The notes under the pieces were generated by a model. It was not told the DNA's origin. It did not search any database and worked only from the letters and a program-made list of their open reading frames with translations. The translations under genes were made by a program, and so were the position numbers. A stretch of DNA of 64,000 nucleotides from an archaeon (GTDB lineage: Archaea > Nanobdellota > Nanobdellia > Pacearchaeales > GW2011-AR1), in the NCBI GenBank assembly GCA_021107855.1, contig JAIORZ010000002.1, positions 309,425 to 373,424 on the forward strand, in the 5' to 3' direction. Below, piece by piece: positions 1-8,265 of this stretch (its first letter is position 1; each line of letters opens with the position of its first letter).

Positions 1-241
1 CGACAAATGTGATGTACCGAATTGGTTTGCCTTTTGATTTTGGGTCGACAGTTAAACTACCCGACTCATCTCTTACAATCGCATCGGCATATCCAAGTTT
101 GATTGTAATCCCTCTCTTCAATTCTTCAGAATGCGTATCTGCCCATTTGCCAGAAAGTCTTTTCAAAATTGTTGTTTTCCCGTGGTCAATGTGCCCGACT
201 ATCCCTACATTTATCGTATCTATTTTTGAGATGTCTTCCAT
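1..241 (-). CDS. Translation initiation factor aIF2 gamma subunit (N-terminal part, runs off window start)
   Basis: Reverse-strand translation from ATG at 241: [54 protein letters not shown], a GTPase P-loop GHIDHGKT typical of aIF2-gamma. Confidence 0.9.
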   Translation of the reverse strand, partial: MEDISKIDTINVGIVGHIDHGKTTILKRLSGKWADTHSEELKRGITIKLGYADAIVRDESGSLTVDPKSKGKPIRYITFV

Positions 242-282
242 GTAGTTTTAGAGAAAAGGGGGGTTTTTAAGATTTCGTAAAG

Positions 283-909
283 TTATTCCGTTGATTCTAC
301 CTCAGGCTCTTCTTCTGTAGCCTTTGTTGATTGCACAAGAGAATGAACGAAATCGACAGCTCGCATAATTAATTCAATCGCAACGATAAATAATAGATAA
401 TATGGAATTTTTGAAAATAGACTTGGGATTTCGCCAATTCGTGAGAAAAGGGCACTGATGTCGAAGAAGCCGGTTGTTGTGATTGCAATTACTAAAAGTG
501 TAAATGGGAGCATTTTGGCAAGGTCTTTGGCAAGGTCTTCATTAAGATATGAAGCAACTCGGGATGATGTCACCAAGGCTGCGGAAACCAAGAGGACCGT
601 AGCGATATTCATGTCCTTAGCCAAGAGAAGAATTAGAATCGACAGAATTGCGAACCAAAAAAATGTTAAGACTGGAAGGAGAACTACATACTCAACTACA
701 TAGAAGACAACCGCGAAAACTTTAACTAAAAATTGGCTTGAATATTGGTTGTATTGGTTTAAATTAAATTCAATGATATTTTTTTTGGCGAGGAAGCGGT
801 AAAAAAAGAAAACGAAGACGGAATAAATTACGATAACTGCGGTAAAAAATGAGAGAGTTAGGAATATGTTTGTTTCGGCTGAAAGTGTGTTAAAAAAGTC
901 TTCTAGCAT
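283..909 (-). CDS. Conserved multi-pass membrane protein
   Basis: 208-aa ORF with several hydrophobic helices. Confidence 0.7.
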   Translation of the reverse strand: MLEDFFNTLSAETNIFLTLSFFTAVIVIYSVFVFFFYRFLAKKNIIEFNLNQYNQYSSQFLVKVFAVVFYVVEYVVLLPVLTFFWFAILSILILLLAKDMNIATVLLVSAALVTSSRVASYLNEDLAKDLAKMLPFTLLVIAITTTGFFDISALFSRIGEIPSLFSKIPYYLLFIVAIELIMRAVDFVHSLVQSTKATEEEPEVESTE

Positions 910-950
910 TTTGTCACCTTTTTATCTAATAAGAAATTCATATTTAAAGA

Positions 951-1421
951 TTACTCTTTCTTCGCATCGCTCGACGCATCTTGGGATTTGTCTTTCGGAG
1001 CATCTTCTTTCGCCTTTTCTCCCGGAACCTCAAATAAAGAATCGAATTTTTTCTTCCCTTCTTTCAGAACTTTTATATTAATCTGCACCGTCTCGAGAGA
1101 AATTTCTTTTCCTCGAACCGTCTTTCTTAACCGCAAACCCTTTGGCTTTCGATTAATTTTTGTTTCACCCTTCGGTTTTTTCCTCATTCCTCTTCCATAA
1201 CCCAAAAGAACCTTATGTAAATTCGGTCCATCAATATTAGGAGACCCCATGAATCCCGCTCTGTCAGAAGTCCCAGTTACTAAAAGCTGATAACCTTCTA
1301 ATTTGTCAGAAATTTCCTTACCATCGACTTTATCGTTTATCGAATATCCAACTAAGGACTCGTTTTCCGTTTCTACCTTGAAGGTTTTTCCCTTGTGACT
1401 TACGTTTATTTTGAATACCAT
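951..1421 (-). CDS. 30S ribosomal protein S6e
   Basis: MVFKINVSHKGKTFKVE...GMRKKPKGETKINRKPKGLRLRKTVRGKEIS, S6e signature. Confidence 0.9.
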   Translation of the reverse strand: MVFKINVSHKGKTFKVETENESLVGYSINDKVDGKEISDKLEGYQLLVTGTSDRAGFMGSPNIDGPNLHKVLLGYGRGMRKKPKGETKINRKPKGLRLRKTVRGKEISLETVQINIKVLKEGKKKFDSLFEVPGEKAKEDAPKDKSQDASSDAKKE

Positions 1422-1563
1422 TTTATTTTTCCGAGGGTCATCGGGATTTACCCTTTCCTCAGCTTATAATTGTGTTATTGGTTAGAAATTTGGGTTTTTA
1501 AGTTTTGGGATTGTATGTTTTGAGTTGCATAATTTTTATAAAGAATTTATTGTTCGTTTTCGC

Positions 1564-2001
1564 ATGAATGATTTTGGGGCTACGGCAGAAGAGATTATGA
1601 GGTTGGAGGCAAAGATGTTTGGAAGTTTATTTAGGGGACTTGAAGAGGGTGTTATTTATGAAGAGGCTATTGATGCTGCAAGGAGTTTAGATGATTTGAG
1701 TAATGTTTATTTTGGGACAAAGAATGGGGATGGGAGTGACTTGGTTATTTGTAAGGGCCTCGAAGAATTGATGACAGAATTAAAAGAGGGACATGTCGGG
1801 ACGTGGACAGTAAGCACAGGTGCTGTAAGTGCGGGTTATGATTTATTGCCTTGGCATGATTTAGAGAGGTTAGATGAGTTTGAGAAAATTCTAAAAATTG
1901 CTCCAAAAGAAATTAATGTAACGGGATATCTGGCGGAGATTGAAAAGAATAGAAAGTTGATTGAGGAAAAGAGGAAATTGTTTATAGAATATAAGGAATG
2001 A
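1564..2001 (+). CDS. Conserved archaeal hypothetical protein (leaderless start at 1564 rather than 1525)
   Basis: ORF; AATTTTTATAAAG at 1531-1543 lies exactly 20 nt before ATG 1564. Confidence 0.65.
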   Translation: MNDFGATAEEIMRLEAKMFGSLFRGLEEGVIYEEAIDAARSLDDLSNVYFGTKNGDGSDLVICKGLEELMTELKEGHVGTWTVSTGAVSAGYDLLPWHDLERLDEFEKILKIAPKEINVTGYLAEIEKNRKLIEEKRKLFIEYKE

Positions 2002-2002
2002 T

Positions 2003-2554
2003 TTATTGTAATTCCAACATTTTATGATAGACTTGCGATGTGATATGACAATCGGTTAATGCATCGTGAGCTTTCGTGTAATCAATTTGGAAGTGGGTCG
2101 CCAAATGTCCCAATGTGCCACGAAGCTGTGGAGGAATTAGATTTCGTCTTTGGAGATTTCGCCATATTGAAAGAGTATCTTCGGATTGATGATGAAAAAG
2201 AGGATTGACGTCCCCTTGCCGAAAAAGTGCGGATAAAAATCCCTTATCAAAGTGGATATTATGTCCCACGAGCGGGGTTTGTTGGATGGAGTTCTTTTTT
2301 AAAAATGAGTTAATCTGGACGCAAGCTTTTGAGGGGTAGACGGCGTGCAAGTCATGTTGTTTGATATCAATTTTGTTTACCTTCATCGCCTCTTTCGTCG
2401 AATTGTAGTTTTTGTGTTTGACAAAAATGTGACCCTGATCGAGAATGTTGAGATGAGTTTTTTCCACGTCGACTAAAAGGAGTCCGACAGTTAGAGTTTT
2501 GTTGAAGTTAGGAGAAAGCCCTGTTGTTTCGGTATCAATAATTAAACGTTGCAT
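2003..2554 (-). CDS. DEDDh-type 3'-5' exonuclease (DnaQ-like)
   Basis: IIDTETTGLSP (ExoI), GHNIHFDKGFL (ExoII), TKAHDALTDCHIT (ExoIII). Confidence 0.85.
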   Translation of the reverse strand: MQRLIIDTETTGLSPNFNKTLTVGLLLVDVEKTHLNILDQGHIFVKHKNYNSTKEAMKVNKIDIKQHDLHAVYPSKACVQINSFLKKNSIQQTPLVGHNIHFDKGFLSALFRQGDVNPLFHHQSEDTLSIWRNLQRRNLIPPQLRGTLGHLATHFQIDYTKAHDALTDCHITSQVYHKMLELQ

Positions 2555-2574
2555 TATTTTGAGAAACGAGAAGC

Positions 2575-3363
2575 TTATTTAAGATTTTCTTCTAACAATT
2601 CCAATTCTTCTTCCAACCGTTTTCTTTCTTTATGATGAATGTCCAAAGTTATATGGATGTCTTCAAAATGGGTAGGCTGATGGAGGAATACTTTGCCATT
2701 GTTTGAGAGATGGAGAACTGGGACAAATGAGGCGAGTTGCTCTTCTTTGGATTTTGCGAAATGATTGAATTTCATGTGGTCGTTGTTGTTGAGGTGACCT
2801 CTTAGGATACTGAAAATTGATTTAATTCGGATTTTTAATGGGATGAAGTTATTTTTCGGCATAACTGTTAGGATAGATTTTTGAGCCTGGCGATGTTTAA
2901 TCTCTTTTTTAATTCGTCGGTTTTCAGTGGTAATTGCATGATTCAGGGCAGACATTAATTCCTTGATGGTGACTTTTTTATATCGTGCCATTGGAGTTCT
3001 GGGACTTAAAATTGGAAGGTCGTTCTCGTCTATTTCGATTCGTTCCATCTCGTAGCGTTTTTCATCTTTTCGACCGTAGAGTGCGTCGTTGAGGTCTTGT
3101 ATGTATGAATTGATAAGGATTTCGGATTTGAGTCGAAGAAGAAGAGAGCATGCTAAAAGGATTTTTGATGAAACGAGGAAATCGGCTTCTTCGAGTTGTT
3201 GAATTGTCTGGACATATTTGTCGGCTAAGACTGCGAGATCGATATCCCATGGATCGAGCTGTTCGGTTTTAATGAGGTCGTAGATGATGGATTGCCAGCC
3301 GAGTTCGTTGGATGAGATTAAGTTGAAGAACTGGTCTTGATTTATTCTGTCATCTCCTCTCAT
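2575..3363 (-). CDS. scpA: Segregation and condensation protein ScpA
   Basis: LDPWDIDLAVLADKYVQTIQQLEEADFLVSSKILLACSLLLRLKSEIL, ScpA/kleisin N-terminal pattern. Confidence 0.85.
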   Translation of the reverse strand: MRGDDRINQDQFFNLISSNELGWQSIIYDLIKTEQLDPWDIDLAVLADKYVQTIQQLEEADFLVSSKILLACSLLLRLKSEILINSYIQDLNDALYGRKDEKRYEMERIEIDENDLPILSPRTPMARYKKVTIKELMSALNHAITTENRRIKKEIKHRQAQKSILTVMPKNNFIPLKIRIKSIFSILRGHLNNNDHMKFNHFAKSKEEQLASFVPVLHLSNNGKVFLHQPTHFEDIHITLDIHHKERKRLEEELELLEENLK

Positions 3364-3439
3364 GGGGATTTGTTGATGGCGGCATTAATAAAGATTATCT
3401 TATTCACGTGTCACTGGCGAATTACGACATACCGAAAAG

Positions 3440-3447
3440 TTTAAATA
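3440..3447 (+). promoter_or_regulatory. Candidate TATA box (TTTAAATA) upstream of hairpin 3482-3536
   Basis: AT-rich TATA-like element about 40 nt upstream of a long hairpin in a non-coding gap. Confidence 0.35.
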
Positions 3448-3481
3448 GTATCACTTCTTAGTTACAATATCACCTCTTTTT

Positions 3482-3536
3482 CCCAGGAGATGACAATAGA
3501 GCAACTAATTTTATCGCTTTATTGTCGCTCCTCGGG
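3482..3536 (+). ncRNA. Candidate structured RNA hairpin (18 bp with small internal loops)
   Basis: CCC-A-GGAG-AT-GACAATAGAGC / GCTTTATTGTC-G-CTCC-TC-GGG with a 13-nt loop; no ORF on either strand. Confidence 0.4.
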
Positions 3537-3644
3537 TTTATACTCCTCTAATAATTTAAGTCATATAAGACCTAAGATAAATTGTAAAAATTTAGGGCAT
3601 TGAAAATTATTTTTCTTAATCAATTTCTTATTTATTAAAAAATG

Positions 3645-4028
3645 TTAAATTCCTACGTCTAAGGGATTCTGTTTATATTTTGTAGGGTCATTAAATTCAA
3701 ATCCATTCTCTGAAACTTCTCTACAAATCCTATTTCTTTTTTTTATTAGATTTTCTTCAAATTGTAAATATTTTTCTTTCTGTTCTGGAATTAATCCTGT
3801 CAATGTGAAAAGGTCTGATTTATTTCTGTAGACTTGCGTTTTTCTTTTCCCATTTTTGTAAGATAAAGTCATTTTTACGTCATATTGCGAAGAATCTATA
3901 CACTCAAGGGACGTGGTGTCAACTATAGACAATCCGAAAATTATACTTGTTTGTTCATCTTTTTTAGCTTTCGCTAAAAATTTTTTAATATCTTCTGACT
4001 TTCCCAATAATTTATCAACTAATCCCAT
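3645..4028 (-). CDS. Hypothetical protein (127 aa)
   Basis: ORF only. Confidence 0.55.
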   Translation of the reverse strand: MGLVDKLLGKSEDIKKFLAKAKKDEQTSIIFGLSIVDTTSLECIDSSQYDVKMTLSYKNGKRKTQVYRNKSDLFTLTGLIPEQKEKYLQFEENLIKKRNRICREVSENGFEFNDPTKYKQNPLDVGI

Positions 4029-4172
4029 GATATAATTTTTTCTTTGAACTTTATAAATCTTTTGTCACTGATACTACTTTGGAATAATAAAATATATGAG
4101 TTAATTACCAAATCAGTAATTAAAATATTCTTTAGAACTATACTTTTATCGAATATTTAGGGCATCGAAAAA

Positions 4173-4409
4173 TTATTCCTTATCTTCCAACTTCAACTCA
4201 ACTTCCTTCTTCTCAAATTCAGTAAAATGACATTTCCCACAATACGCTCTACCTTTTCCAATAGACAAAAAAATCCCCGGACCACATCGCGGACAACTCC
4301 TCGCCTTCTTAACAATCTTACCACCCTCAACAGTATACTTCTTATATTTTACAGAGGTCGGCTTATTGATATGCTTTTTCTTCCCCTTAATTTTACTCTT
4401 AATAGCCAT
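4173..4409 (-). CDS. 30S ribosomal protein S27ae
   Basis: Zinc ribbon CPRCGPGIFLSIGKGRAYCGKC. Confidence 0.9.
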   Translation of the reverse strand: MAIKSKIKGKKKHINKPTSVKYKKYTVEGGKIVKKARSCPRCGPGIFLSIGKGRAYCGKCHFTEFEKKEVELKLEDKE

Positions 4410-4831
4410 TATTTCACTTCCTCCTCTTTTTTAGTTTCTTCAGTTTTCTCTTCAACAGGCTTTTCCTCTTCCTTGGTTTCCTCAATAGGCTTCTCCGCCT
4501 CCACCTTCGCAGCCTCCGCTTCCGCTGCAACCTTCTTACTCTCTTCCTCTTTAGCCGCCTTCTCATCAGCTTCCATTTTCTTCCTCACTTTCTGTGGAAT
4601 CGTTTCTATTTTCCTTTTCGCTTCCTTATCATCATACACCACCACCTCTGTCATAAATTTCTGTCGCCCGAAATTTGTATTAATTTTCTTCACAACTATT
4701 AAATCTTCGTCTTTACCAATTTTCTTTTTTACTTCAGCCTCCGTCGGAGCTACCTCAGAAGCAATTTCCAAAACAAATTCCTCCCTTTGCAAAAAAGGAT
4801 TTTTCTCTTGCTTAATTATCTTCGATTTCAT
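4409..4831 (-). CDS. 30S ribosomal protein S24e with charged C-terminal extension
   Basis: NPFLQREEFVLEIASEVAPTEAEVKKKIG...FGRQKFMTEVVVYDD; tail rich in K/E/A. Confidence 0.85.
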   Translation of the reverse strand: MKSKIIKQEKNPFLQREEFVLEIASEVAPTEAEVKKKIGKDEDLIVVKKINTNFGRQKFMTEVVVYDDKEAKRKIETIPQKVRKKMEADEKAAKEEESKKVAAEAEAAKVEAEKPIEETKEEEKPVEEKTEETKKEEEVK

Positions 4832-5028
4832 TTGGATTTAATCGCGAATTCGCCTTCCTTATTTATCTTCATATTTTCTGCTAACTCAGATTTCTCGGCG
4901 TCAAAGATATGAACTCGACCCTTAAAAGAATCACTTGCTGGAGTTTCTCCACACTTTGGACATTTAACCCCAAGATAAATTGCTTTACAATTCAAACATG
5001 ATTTTTCCTTATTTGCTTTTGCTACCAT
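4828..5028 (-). CDS. spt4: Transcription elongation factor Spt4 / RpoE2
   Basis: CLNCKAIYLGVKCPKCGETPASDSFKGRVHIFD. Confidence 0.85.
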   Translation of the reverse strand: MVAKANKEKSCLNCKAIYLGVKCPKCGETPASDSFKGRVHIFDAEKSELAENMKINKEGEFAIKSK

Positions 5029-5621
5029 TATTTCTTTTTCCCCTTTTTCGCTTCTACGGCTAAAGCCTGTTTTGTCTTTGCTTCAGTTTTTTCTTTTTCG
5101 GCCTTTACCCAATCTAGTTTTCCTAATCCCGGTTGCCTCATCGTCAAACCTATTTTCGGCTCCTCACCCTTGTAAGAAATCGCTACTATCCGCGCAATAC
5201 ATTTATCTCCCTGAACTAGATTTTTCTTTCCATCTTTTCCTGTTAATACTCCGGAATCTGAAAACGAAACGAAATCATCCATTGTTTGAGAAATATGTAT
5301 CATGCCCCGAATTGGACCCAACGAAATGAAAGCTCCGAAATTCGTAATTTCTTCAATTTGACCGTAAACTAACTCTTGAAGCTCTGGTCTGAAAACGATT
5401 AACTTAAATGTTGATTCGTAATATGCCGCACCATCACCCGGGATTATGATTCCTTCTTTGACTTCATTAACATCAAGAACAGCAACCACCGTGCCGATAT
5501 CCTTGTCCTGAAAACCCGAATAAGATTCCTCCAACTGAGCTCTCACCGCCTCGTCAGTATCCATACCGAATTTGTTCGGCTCTACTCTTACATGGTCTGT
5601 TACTAAAACTTCATAGAACAT
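5028..5621 (-). CDS. rpoE: DNA-directed RNA polymerase subunit Rpo7 (RpoE1)
   Basis: MFYEVLVTDHVRVEPNKFG...GDGAAYYESTFKLIVFRPELQELVYGQIEEITNFGAFISLGPIRGMIHISQTMDD (S1 domain). Confidence 0.9.
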   Translation of the reverse strand: MFYEVLVTDHVRVEPNKFGMDTDEAVRAQLEESYSGFQDKDIGTVVAVLDVNEVKEGIIIPGDGAAYYESTFKLIVFRPELQELVYGQIEEITNFGAFISLGPIRGMIHISQTMDDFVSFSDSGVLTGKDGKKNLVQGDKCIARIVAISYKGEEPKIGLTMRQPGLGKLDWVKAEKEKTEAKTKQALAVEAKKGKKK

Positions 5622-5655
5622 ATAACTTTGAGAAATTTTCGGTTTAAAAAGTTTG

Positions 5656-6039
5656 CTATACGAATTCTAGCTTCTTCTTGCCCCTTATTGTGAGGATTTT
5701 ATTTTTGACCCGAGATTTCAAATTTTTATCCAAAGTCGCCAAAATCATCGGCTTGTCCAAGATGTAGTTTGCAATTTTAATATCAACATTTGGGTTTTTA
5801 CCCGGAAGATTTATGATTTTGACTTTTAGATTTTGGAGTATCTCAAAACTTAGTTTTGCTGCTGATTTGTCCGAAACTTTTGTGCCCGTCCTATCTTGGA
5901 GAGTCCCCAATTCATCTAATACATCTTGAGGAACGAGCCATTCTACGGGCTGACTTGTAATTCGGTTTGTCATCTCTTGGAAGTTGATTTTTTGTTTGAC
6001 GCAGGTCAGGATGAAGTTTGTGTCGAGTAGGATTTTCAT
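5656..6039 (-). CDS. PIN-domain nuclease, Fcf1/Utp24-like
   Basis: MKILLDTNFILTCVKQKINF...LATLDKNLKSRVKNKILTIRGKKKLE. Confidence 0.85.
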   Translation of the reverse strand: MKILLDTNFILTCVKQKINFQEMTNRITSQPVEWLVPQDVLDELGTLQDRTGTKVSDKSAAKLSFEILQNLKVKIINLPGKNPNVDIKIANYILDKPMILATLDKNLKSRVKNKILTIRGKKKLEFV

Positions 6040-6089
6040 AACTAAAGAAGGTTGGGAAGATTTATATAAGTTAGCTTATTATTCTGCCT

Positions 6090-6650
6090 ATGAAAGAGAT
6101 TGAAAACATTCTCAAAATTTTGCGAGAGGCGAAGCAGTTCGTTGAAGAGGATAAGGCGAATGAGTTGAAGAGTTTGTCGAATCGGACAGTTTATGCGGCA
6201 GCGGTTTCACAAGATGCGGATAATATTGTTGTTGCGGTTTTGGTTTATTCTTTGGGGAAAGTTATGGAGCGGGCTCACTATCGAGAAATGGAAGGATGGT
6301 CCATTTTCTATGAAGCTATTGTGAAAAATTTAGGTGAAGCAGTCAATAAATTGGAGAAAGAAGATATTACTGGGGCTCGAAATAATCTAGGGGAAATTAG
6401 GCAATCGTTGAATGAAATTGAAGGGGATTTGGGGAGGTATATTAAGGATGTTTTTCGGAAGGCAGAGATTAATAAGGCGTTTAAGCTGTATGAGCATGGG
6501 TTGTCGTCGGCTGCTACGGCGGAGTTGTTGGGAGTTAGTTTGTGGGATATGGCGAGCTATATTGGGCAGTCGCATATTGGGGATTCGAAGATTGCGGTTT
6601 CGATGCCGGTTGGAGAGAGAGTGAAGATTGCGGAGGGAATATTTGGATGA
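6090..6650 (+). CDS. Conserved archaeal hypothetical protein
   Basis: ORF with TATA-like TTTATATA about 26 nt upstream. Confidence 0.65.
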   Translation: MKEIENILKILREAKQFVEEDKANELKSLSNRTVYAAAVSQDADNIVVAVLVYSLGKVMERAHYREMEGWSIFYEAIVKNLGEAVNKLEKEDITGARNNLGEIRQSLNEIEGDLGRYIKDVFRKAEINKAFKLYEHGLSSAATAELLGVSLWDMASYIGQSHIGDSKIAVSMPVGERVKIAEGIFG

Positions 6651-7075
6651 AGATTCGGAAGGCTAAGAAAGAGGATTTGAAAGATATTATAGAAATTTTT
6701 AGAACGGAAAGTAGGAAAAGTCCTTATTATCAGAAATTAACAAATAAGAAAATTATTGAAACCTTTAAGCCTGCCTTGAAAAAAAAGGAGATATGGGTTG
6801 CTGTGATTGATGAAAAAATTGTAGGATTTATTTGGGGGGGGCTTAGTTCTGTAAGTAAAAAAATAGTTTATATTGATGATTTGTGGGTGACGAAAAAATA
6901 CCAAAGAGAAGGAATTGGCAAAAAACTTCTTGCACTTGTTGAGAAATTTTATAAAAATAAGGAAGTTCATACTGTTAGGTTTACCGCATATACTAAATCG
7001 AAGGCATTCGGATTTTATAAAAAATTAAATTATAGGCCGAGCAAGAAGCTTGTCTTGTTGGAAAAGAAGTTATGA
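6647..7075 (+). CDS. GNAT family N-acetyltransferase
   Basis: VTKKYQREGIGKKLLALVEKFYK (acetyl-CoA binding motif A); ATG 6647 overlaps the previous stop. Confidence 0.85.
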   Translation: MKIRKAKKEDLKDIIEIFRTESRKSPYYQKLTNKKIIETFKPALKKKEIWVAVIDEKIVGFIWGGLSSVSKKIVYIDDLWVTKKYQREGIGKKLLALVEKFYKNKEVHTVRFTAYTKSKAFGFYKKLNYRPSKKLVLLEKKL

Positions 7076-7746
7076 AATACCTAGTTTTTGACGCAGGACC
7101 GATTATCTCATTGACACTAAACGGAATGCTACCCGTTATCGAAAAGTTAAAAAAAGTTTTCGGCGGGGAATTCATCCTGACTCCGGATGTTAGACGAGAG
7201 ATAGTTGAAAGACCGATGAAAATTAAAAAATTTAAGTTGGAAGCACTACAAGTTACCGATTTAATTGAAAAAGGAATATTCAAATTATCGGGGGATATCG
7301 TCTCGGACCAGAAGTTAGGCAAAGAGATGAAAAAAGTTTTGAAGAATGCGAATGGAGTTTTGAAATCCACGGCGACTGGAGAAAAAATTAAGATTATCCA
7401 TGATGGCGAAGCTTCGTGTTTGGCTTTTGTTAATTTGTGTAAGGCGGATGCTGTTATTGTTATTGATGAGAGGACGACTCGTATGTTGACGGAAGCGCCG
7501 GAGAATTTGGAGACAATGATGGAAAGGAAGTTGCACACGCCACTTGATCCGAATTTGAGTTTGCTTGAGGGGATGAAGAACTTTAAGTTCATTCGGTCGG
7601 CGGAGTTGTTGTATATTGCATATAAGAAAGATTTGATTGGGGTTAAGAAAGAAAAAGAGTTATTGGATGCCTTGCTTTATGGGGTGAAGTTTAAGGGTTG
7701 TGCAATTTCTTCGGGTGAGATTGAAGAGATGAAGCGGTTGGCATAG
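7072..7746 (+). CDS. PIN-domain-like protein
   Basis: MKYLVFDAGPIISL...HDGEASCLAFVNLCKADAVIVIDERTTRML, PIN acidic residues. Confidence 0.65.
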   Translation: MKYLVFDAGPIISLTLNGMLPVIEKLKKVFGGEFILTPDVRREIVERPMKIKKFKLEALQVTDLIEKGIFKLSGDIVSDQKLGKEMKKVLKNANGVLKSTATGEKIKIIHDGEASCLAFVNLCKADAVIVIDERTTRMLTEAPENLETMMERKLHTPLDPNLSLLEGMKNFKFIRSAELLYIAYKKDLIGVKKEKELLDALLYGVKFKGCAISSGEIEEMKRLA

Positions 7747-7837
7747 CCGAATTAAGATTAGCCCATATTCCATCTATTTTTTCTCCTATATCTTTAACTT
7801 CTTCTCTCTGTGGGATGCTCAAGGTGGCAGGATTAAT

Positions 7838-7960
7838 TTAATCATATATTTCCTGGAGTCTTGAAACGAACATTTCATGATGTCTATCTTCTATTTTTGG
7901 AGGGAGTTGGTTTAATAATGAATAAATTTCTGAAACTTGGGTGAGATAGTTATCTTTCAT
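7838..7960 (-). CDS. Small protein (40 aa); reading frame looks coding beyond its TAA
   Basis: MKDNYLTQVSEIYSLLNQLPPKIEDRHHEMFVSRLQEIYD*; AATTTTTATAAAT 19 nt upstream of ATG. Confidence 0.5.
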   Translation of the reverse strand: MKDNYLTQVSEIYSLLNQLPPKIEDRHHEMFVSRLQEIYD

Positions 7961-7990
7961 GTATTTATAAAATATTTTTATTTATAAAAA

Positions 7991-7998
7991 TTTATATA
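7991..7998 (+). promoter_or_regulatory. Candidate TATA box (TTTATATA) for ncRNA at about 8021
   Basis: TTTATATA centred about 27 nt upstream of the first base of a structured region. Confidence 0.5.
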
Positions 7999-8020
7999 CT
8001 CTCCTTTTGATAAATTGTTA

Positions 8021-8215
8021 TTGGGTTCATCGGATAATGTTAGTCTACTCGGCTCCAGCCCGGGGGGTGGGGGTTAAATTCCTCCTGAGCCCATTTTCGA
8101 ATTTAACACACACCAGGTGGGGGTGAGTGATTCGCTTTGAGAAAAACTAGTTCAAATTAATAATTATTTTTCGAAATGCAAATTACGAATGAAGAATTCC
8201 TCCTGAGCTCATCTA
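8021..8215 (+). ncRNA. Candidate structured non-coding RNA of unknown family
   Basis: Non-coding, GC-rich patch in an AT-rich genome. Hairpin 8066-8114 has a perfect 9-bp stem GTTAAATTC/GAATTTAAC plus GGTG/CACC. The 5' end TGGGTTCA-TC-GGA is complementary to TCCTGAGCCCA (8083-8093) and to TCCTGAGCTCA (8201-8211). Confidence 0.55.
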
Positions 8216-8265
8216 AATTTTGGACTTGTCAATACTTTTATAAATAATGTCTTCGTGCTGTAACC

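Noticed and set aside
1430-1480. Possible C/D-box-like or 5'-UTR hairpin upstream of S6e (GCTGAGGAAAGGGTAAATCCCGATGACCCTCGG on minus)
   Set aside because: The TATA-like TTATAAG lies just upstream, so a normal TSS would fall inside the hairpin; box order C-D'-C'-D is not satisfied.
4105-4124. Inverted repeat AATTAC...GTAATT
   Set aside because: Only 6 bp in very AT-rich sequence; expected by chance.
4227-4841. 204-aa plus-strand ORF
   Set aside because: Antisense to S27ae and S24e; Ser/Phe-rich artefact of the Lys/Glu-rich S24e tail.
8021-8215. SRP RNA, RNase P RNA or 5S rRNA identity for the structured region
   Set aside because: No SRP helix-8 GGAAGG...GCAGC-type motif, no RNase P CR-I/CR-V motifs and no 5S-like consensus seen; left as unknown ncRNA.
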